Origin: Luscinia megarhynchos
Taxonomy: Eukaryota; Chordata; Aves; Passeriformes; Turdidae
Assembly: GCA_034336665.1 (NCBI GenBank)
Contig: CM067592.1
Location: forward strand, 50,237,783-50,301,782
Direction: 5' to 3'
DNA length: 64,000 bases
Part shown: piece by piece, positions 60,188 through 64,000 of the stretch
Numbering within the stretch: position 1 is the first letter of the stretch
Layout: every line of letters starts with the position of its first letter
Notes under the pieces: generated by a model
What the model was told of the DNA's origin: nothing
Databases searched by the model: none
Seen by the model: the letters and a program-made list of their open reading frames with translations, nothing else
Made by a program: the position numbers and the translations under genes

Positions 60188-61990
60188 CTATGCTATGACA
60201 TTGTTCTGCTGCTCATTTTTTAATCCTTGCCATGATTTTTTTTTCCACTGTATTAAGGAGGGCATCTGGACATAGCTTAACAATTTTTCAACCTCTTCCC
60301 TTCTATTCTTCAGCACTAAATGTTTTCCCCTCCATATAGATGTTGAAAGGGTGAGGTTTTCTTGATTTTAAATCCTTAAATCGATGAAAAAAACCAGCAA
60401 TTTGGTTTATGATTTCATTACTACTGCCTTTAAACAGAAAAAAATCTTCTGAACATATTTGAAAATAAACTGAGTTTGAACAGGAGTGAGAGGAAACTCT
60501 GTCTTTCTAGATTTTTTTTTTCCCTTGGGTCAGAGTGATTAACAGTCAGATTAACTCATTAAGAAAAATAGCTATCTTGAAATGTGTGCTCTTAAAATGT
60601 CCTTAAAGACACTTATGGAAAGTACTATGTAAGATAGTTATGAAAAAAAATTAGCTTGTAAAGTTATGGAAATTTTTTTTTAACTTGTAAAACTAAATAT
60701 AATGCATGATATTTTACATATGGTATTAGCACATCCTGTTTCTAGTCTTTTTCAGATATGTTGGTTATCTAAAAATATGGAAGATCTATTGCACTGCTGA
60801 TTAACTTTTTTAAGATTTATATTAAAGAAGCACAGAAAGCATGCCCATTCAAAACCCTAAAAATTAATTTCTGTTAGTTCTGTTCACTATTTAATTTTCT
60901 CATTTGATTAATTCTGTTTGGGAATAGTTTGGAGTCCCTCTTTGGACAGGCCACTGGAGAAAAGCACTCAGTAGATCTTGGAGTGATTTCCACGTGGGAA
61001 GCTGAGCTGGTGCTATACTAGGTGTACAAAAGGCTGAGAGTACAGGAGAGGAGTGGTTTAAATGAGAATAGTCTATCATTATGAAGGGAACACCAGGAAT
61101 TTTCAGCTGCTTTGAGATCTATGACTCATGAATTATGGAAGACATACATAGTTTGCCTTAGTGTTAGTTAGTTTCTGCAGAACTGTGGAGTCTGACTGGA
61201 AGGCACAGCTGTGATGTCCTCAGCTTGACCAGTTCCATGTGACATCCTTACAACTGAATGTTAATTTTGCTGTGAAATTTACTGTGAGTGGTTTCAAGCT
61301 GAAGGCTTCTCTCATGCTAGGTGCTAATTCAAATCCCAGCAATCATCCATACAAGAAATCCTATTGATACTGGAGTAAAGATGGAGTGGGAAGGGATTCT
61401 ATTGCATGGAATGTTCCTGGTGTTCTTAATCCCTTTAATTATATATTCATGTTTTTGCTGCATCCCTGTTATTCTTCCTTTTTTGCAGCTTACCTACCAC
61501 AAATGTACTTTTGCCACTCCTTTTCTGCAGCAGAGCTGAAAAGCAGAGGAATTTTCATCCGTGAGTTGTCTGAGCCTGCTTTTCCAATAGATAATTAACT
61601 GAGTTCTGTGAAAGCCACTTCAGTGATTGCCATCTCAGGAAATGAAAACGGGAGGGGTTCTCATGTATCCAGCTGAACTGTTCTGGTGTAGAGGAAGCAT
61701 GGAAATCATCCCAACACCCATGTGGTGCAACATCCCTGTGGGTGCTCACTCCATGAAGGAGGCAGTGAGTGCTATCCCCCCCTGGGAGCACACAGCTGAT
61801 GCATGCAGAGGCATTTCTCAGGTGCCTTTTCAGGTTTTAGCTCCTACTAAAAGGACATTGAACTGCTCCTGATTTGGGGGGAGAAGGGTGTTTGGGTTTT
61901 TTTGTTTGTTAGTTTGTTATAAATATTTTAGCAGTAACTAGAACATGGAATAACCTGAAAACATCCTTTGAAATGCTTCAAGTATGTCAG
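60188..61990. other. Unique sequence
   Basis: No gene or repeat family recognised. The frames at 61.3-61.9 kb (up to 81 codons) have no splice or domain support. Confidence 0.4.
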
Positions 61991-62210
61991 CTGTGCTCTG
62001 GGGAAGGGAGAGAGGAAGGAAGGAGGGAAGGAGGGAGGGAAGGAAGGATTCCAGGAAAGATTCCAGGAAGGGAGGATTCCAGGAAGGATTCGAGGAAGGA
62101 AGGAAAGATTCCAGGATTCCAGGAAGGATTCCAGGAAGGATTCCAGGAAGGAAGGAAAGAAAGAAGGAAAGAAGAAGGAAAGAAGGAAAGAAGAAGAAAG
62201 GAACTGGAGA
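61991..62210. repeat. Purine-rich minisatellite with 12-bp GGAAGGATTCCA core
   Basis: GGAA/GGGA units (about 62,003-62,047) lead into a 12-bp unit GGAAGGATTCCA at 62,041-62,150, then GGAAAGAAAGAAGG-type units to about 62,210. TTCCAGGAA is exact at 62,049, 62,061, 62,077, 62,117, 62,129 and 62,141, with a one-base variant (TTCGAGGAA) at 62,089. Spurious frames of 90-134 codons cross it on the plus strand. Confidence 0.95.
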
Positions 62211-62699
62211 TTACAAAAGAGATATATTTACCTCACAGAACATCTGCAATATTTGACATATTTTCTTGTTAGAAAGACTTGCAAACCTCTTAAAACATTG
62301 GTTTTTTTCCTATGGGCTCCAGGAAAAGACGGTAAATCTATCAGGTCTGTAATACTTAGACAAGAATACTAGAACATTTCTTGAGTTAGACCAATGCTCT
62401 GCCAAGGCCTAGACCGTGTCTGACAGAATGCAGGAGTCAATGGTGCCTGTCTAGGTCAGATTGTTATAGGAGAACAAGCAGAATACACTCCTAATGCATG
62501 GTCCCTGCTTCCTCTGGGATGAATCTTATTGGCTTGATGTTGAAAAGGTACACACATTTTAAAGAGATTTCTTCTTAAGAAACTAACATAGCTGGTTTGA
62601 ATGCTAGTGATATGTCAGCATAAAATGGCTTGGCAGTTTTCTACATATTCACAGATTTGCTATATATTCCTCTAGAAAACATATCCTCTTGCTGATGGA
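62211..62699. other. Unique sequence
   Basis: No gene or repeat family recognised. Confidence 0.4.
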
Positions 62700-63137
62700 A
62701 AAGGCACAGGGTGTGTCCAAAGGAGAGCCACATAAATGATGAGAGGCTGGAATACTTCTCCTACGAGAGATCTGGGATTGCTCAGTCTGGAGAAGAGAAC
62801 GCTCTGGAAAGACCTTACTGTGGCCTTTCAACACTTAAAGGAGTCTTGCAAGAAAGATGGGGACACATTTCAAACAGACTCTATTGTGCAATGCTTTTAA
62901 ACTAAAAGAGAGTAGATTAAACCAGGAATAAGGAATAAATTTTTCAGTGAGGGTGGTGAAACATTGGCATTCCCAGAGAGGATGCCCTGTCCCTGTAAAC
63001 ATTCATGGTCAGGCTGGACAGGGCTCAGAGCAACCTGATGCAGCAGAAATGTTCCCTGCTCACTGCAGCAAGGGTTGGACTAAATGACTGTTAAAGGTCT
63101 CTTCCAACACAAGCTATTTTACTATTCTATGATTTTG
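62700..63137 (+). mobile_element. CR1 LINE, 5'-truncated 3' region with complete tail
   Basis: It follows the CR1 3' region in order: GGTGTGTCCAAAGGAGAGCC, ATGATGAGAGGCTGGAATAC, CTGGAGAAGAGAACGCTC, GTGGCCTTTCAACACTTAAA, CAGTGAGGGTGGTGAAACAT, GTTGGACTAAATGACTGTTA, CTCTTCCAACACAAGCTATT, then the octamer tail TATTCTATGATTTTG at about 63,123-63,137. Only the 3' end of the element survives. Confidence 0.93.
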
Positions 63138-64000
63138 AACCCACCCACTCATTTCAGTATATTAAAATCTTTTATCAACATTAAATATGTGCAGCTCATG
63201 TGATTACACTATTGTTGTTGTGATGTACCAATAGTTGACAGATGAAGTAGCTGTTCTGCTATTTTATTTATGCTGTTAAAATTCTACATTTTTAGTGCAG
63301 AATTCTGTGCTGTGGCAGGTGCAATCTGATTCCGTACATTTTTGGGTTTTGCCTAGTGTGTCAGCAAATAAATGTTAGCTATTTTTATTCATTGTAGAGG
63401 TCACTGTTGGTAAAATGATACACAAGAAAATAATCAGAGTCAACTTCTTCACTATATATGATATTAACTACTATGCTAACACAATGTTAACTACTTAAAG
63501 GCTAATGAATGAAGAATGCATGGAAAACTGGCAGTGACAGCTGTTTGGATGCAGGGAATAAACTGCAGACTGGGAGCTCTGCATTACCAGATTCACAAGA
63601 GCTGTCCAACAAAGTTAAGGCAAGGTAAAGGAACCTAACCTTACTCCTACTATGTAATTTGTATTGCAATGGATCTGGGAGGTAACAATACGATGCCAGC
63701 GAAGAAGGAAGGAACATAAATCAGAAACCTACTCTGCTGTGACTCTGTTTTGCTTTCATTTATTTTTGTTTGTTTGTTTGTTTGTTTTTCTGATAGATTT
63801 GTTGCCTTAAGGAACACAAAGGGCAAATTACTTATTCTACCCAAAAGAACAAAATAGGGCAATTTCACCAATAATGCTGGAAAAGTGCAATTTTTTCTTC
63901 TGACCACAACTGATTGCACTTCTGAGAACTAAGTGGTATTTTAAAGGCATATAAATTAACTAGTCACCAATTTTCCACTCTCAGTAGGGGAGTAGTTCTG
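63138..64000. other. Unique sequence with a short (GTTT)n
   Basis: A (GTTT)6 run lies at 63,766-63,789. Otherwise no gene or repeat family is recognised up to the window end. Confidence 0.45.

Noticed and set aside
1..64000. CRISPR arrays, operons, ribosome-binding sites, phage or plasmid functions
   Set aside because: The DNA is vertebrate nuclear in character. Tandem repeats here are microsatellites without spacers, and no prokaryotic gene organisation exists.

Overview
The window looks like songbird (passerine) nuclear DNA. The evidence is many 5'-truncated CR1 LINE fragments ending in the avian CR1 tail, one SINE with a tRNA-Ile head joined to a CR1-type tail (the passerine TguSINE1 architecture), LTRs of endogenous retroviruses, and long simple-sequence arrays in an A+T-rich background. 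I see no bacterial or organellar gene organisation and no intact multi-domain gene. It reads as a gene-poor or intronic region. Species and chromosome cannot be told from the sequence.

Layout. 1-644 is the 3' part of a plus-strand ERV LTR (copy A). 645-12,240 is mostly unique sequence with CR1 pieces at 1.7, 4.5 and 6.1-6.5 kb and the tRNA-Ile SINE at 8.9 kb. A decayed, coding-like minus-strand segment lies at 10.7-11.25 kb and shows a spectrin-repeat-like signature. 12.24-12.61 kb is a G+C-rich, TATA-containing, LTR-like block. 12.6-29.5 kb is long unique sequence with an island of higher G+C and a 148-codon open frame at 15.5-15.9 kb. 29,558 to about 31,150 is a second copy of the first LTR (copy B, minus strand), with a third, unrelated 336-bp LTR (C, plus strand) nested in it and flanked by an 8-bp repeat. 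32,634-32,766 is a long hairpin. A CR1 piece follows at 33.5 kb, and 35,303-35,545 is the best candidate protein-coding exon (minus strand, 81 codons, splice signals on both sides).

Right half. 38,054-38,728 is an almost pure (TTCTC)n array of 133 perfect units, followed by CR1 pieces of both orientations. 41,201-41,230 is a T30 run. 47.7 kb is a (TTTCCA)n array. 49,545-50,890 is the longest CR1 copy, keeping part of the reverse-transcriptase region and the 3' end. 53.9-54.8 kb is a homopurine array that grades from GGGA to GGAA to GAAAGAAAA. 55.8 kb is an (ACTAAT)n array. 61.99-62.21 kb is a purine-rich minisatellite built on a 12-bp unit that contains the palindrome TTCCAGGAA, a unit also seen at the edge of the 53.9-kb array. 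A last CR1 lies at 62.7-63.1 kb.

How the parts relate. Most recognisable content is dead or dying transposable elements plus expanded microsatellites. The few coding-like segments (about 1.0, 11, 35.4 and perhaps 36.3 and 41.7 kb) are all on the minus strand, which is compatible with scattered exons of one long, possibly decaying minus-strand gene. I could not identify it and this remains inference. Many open frames in the arrays are artefacts of repeat units that lack stop codons.
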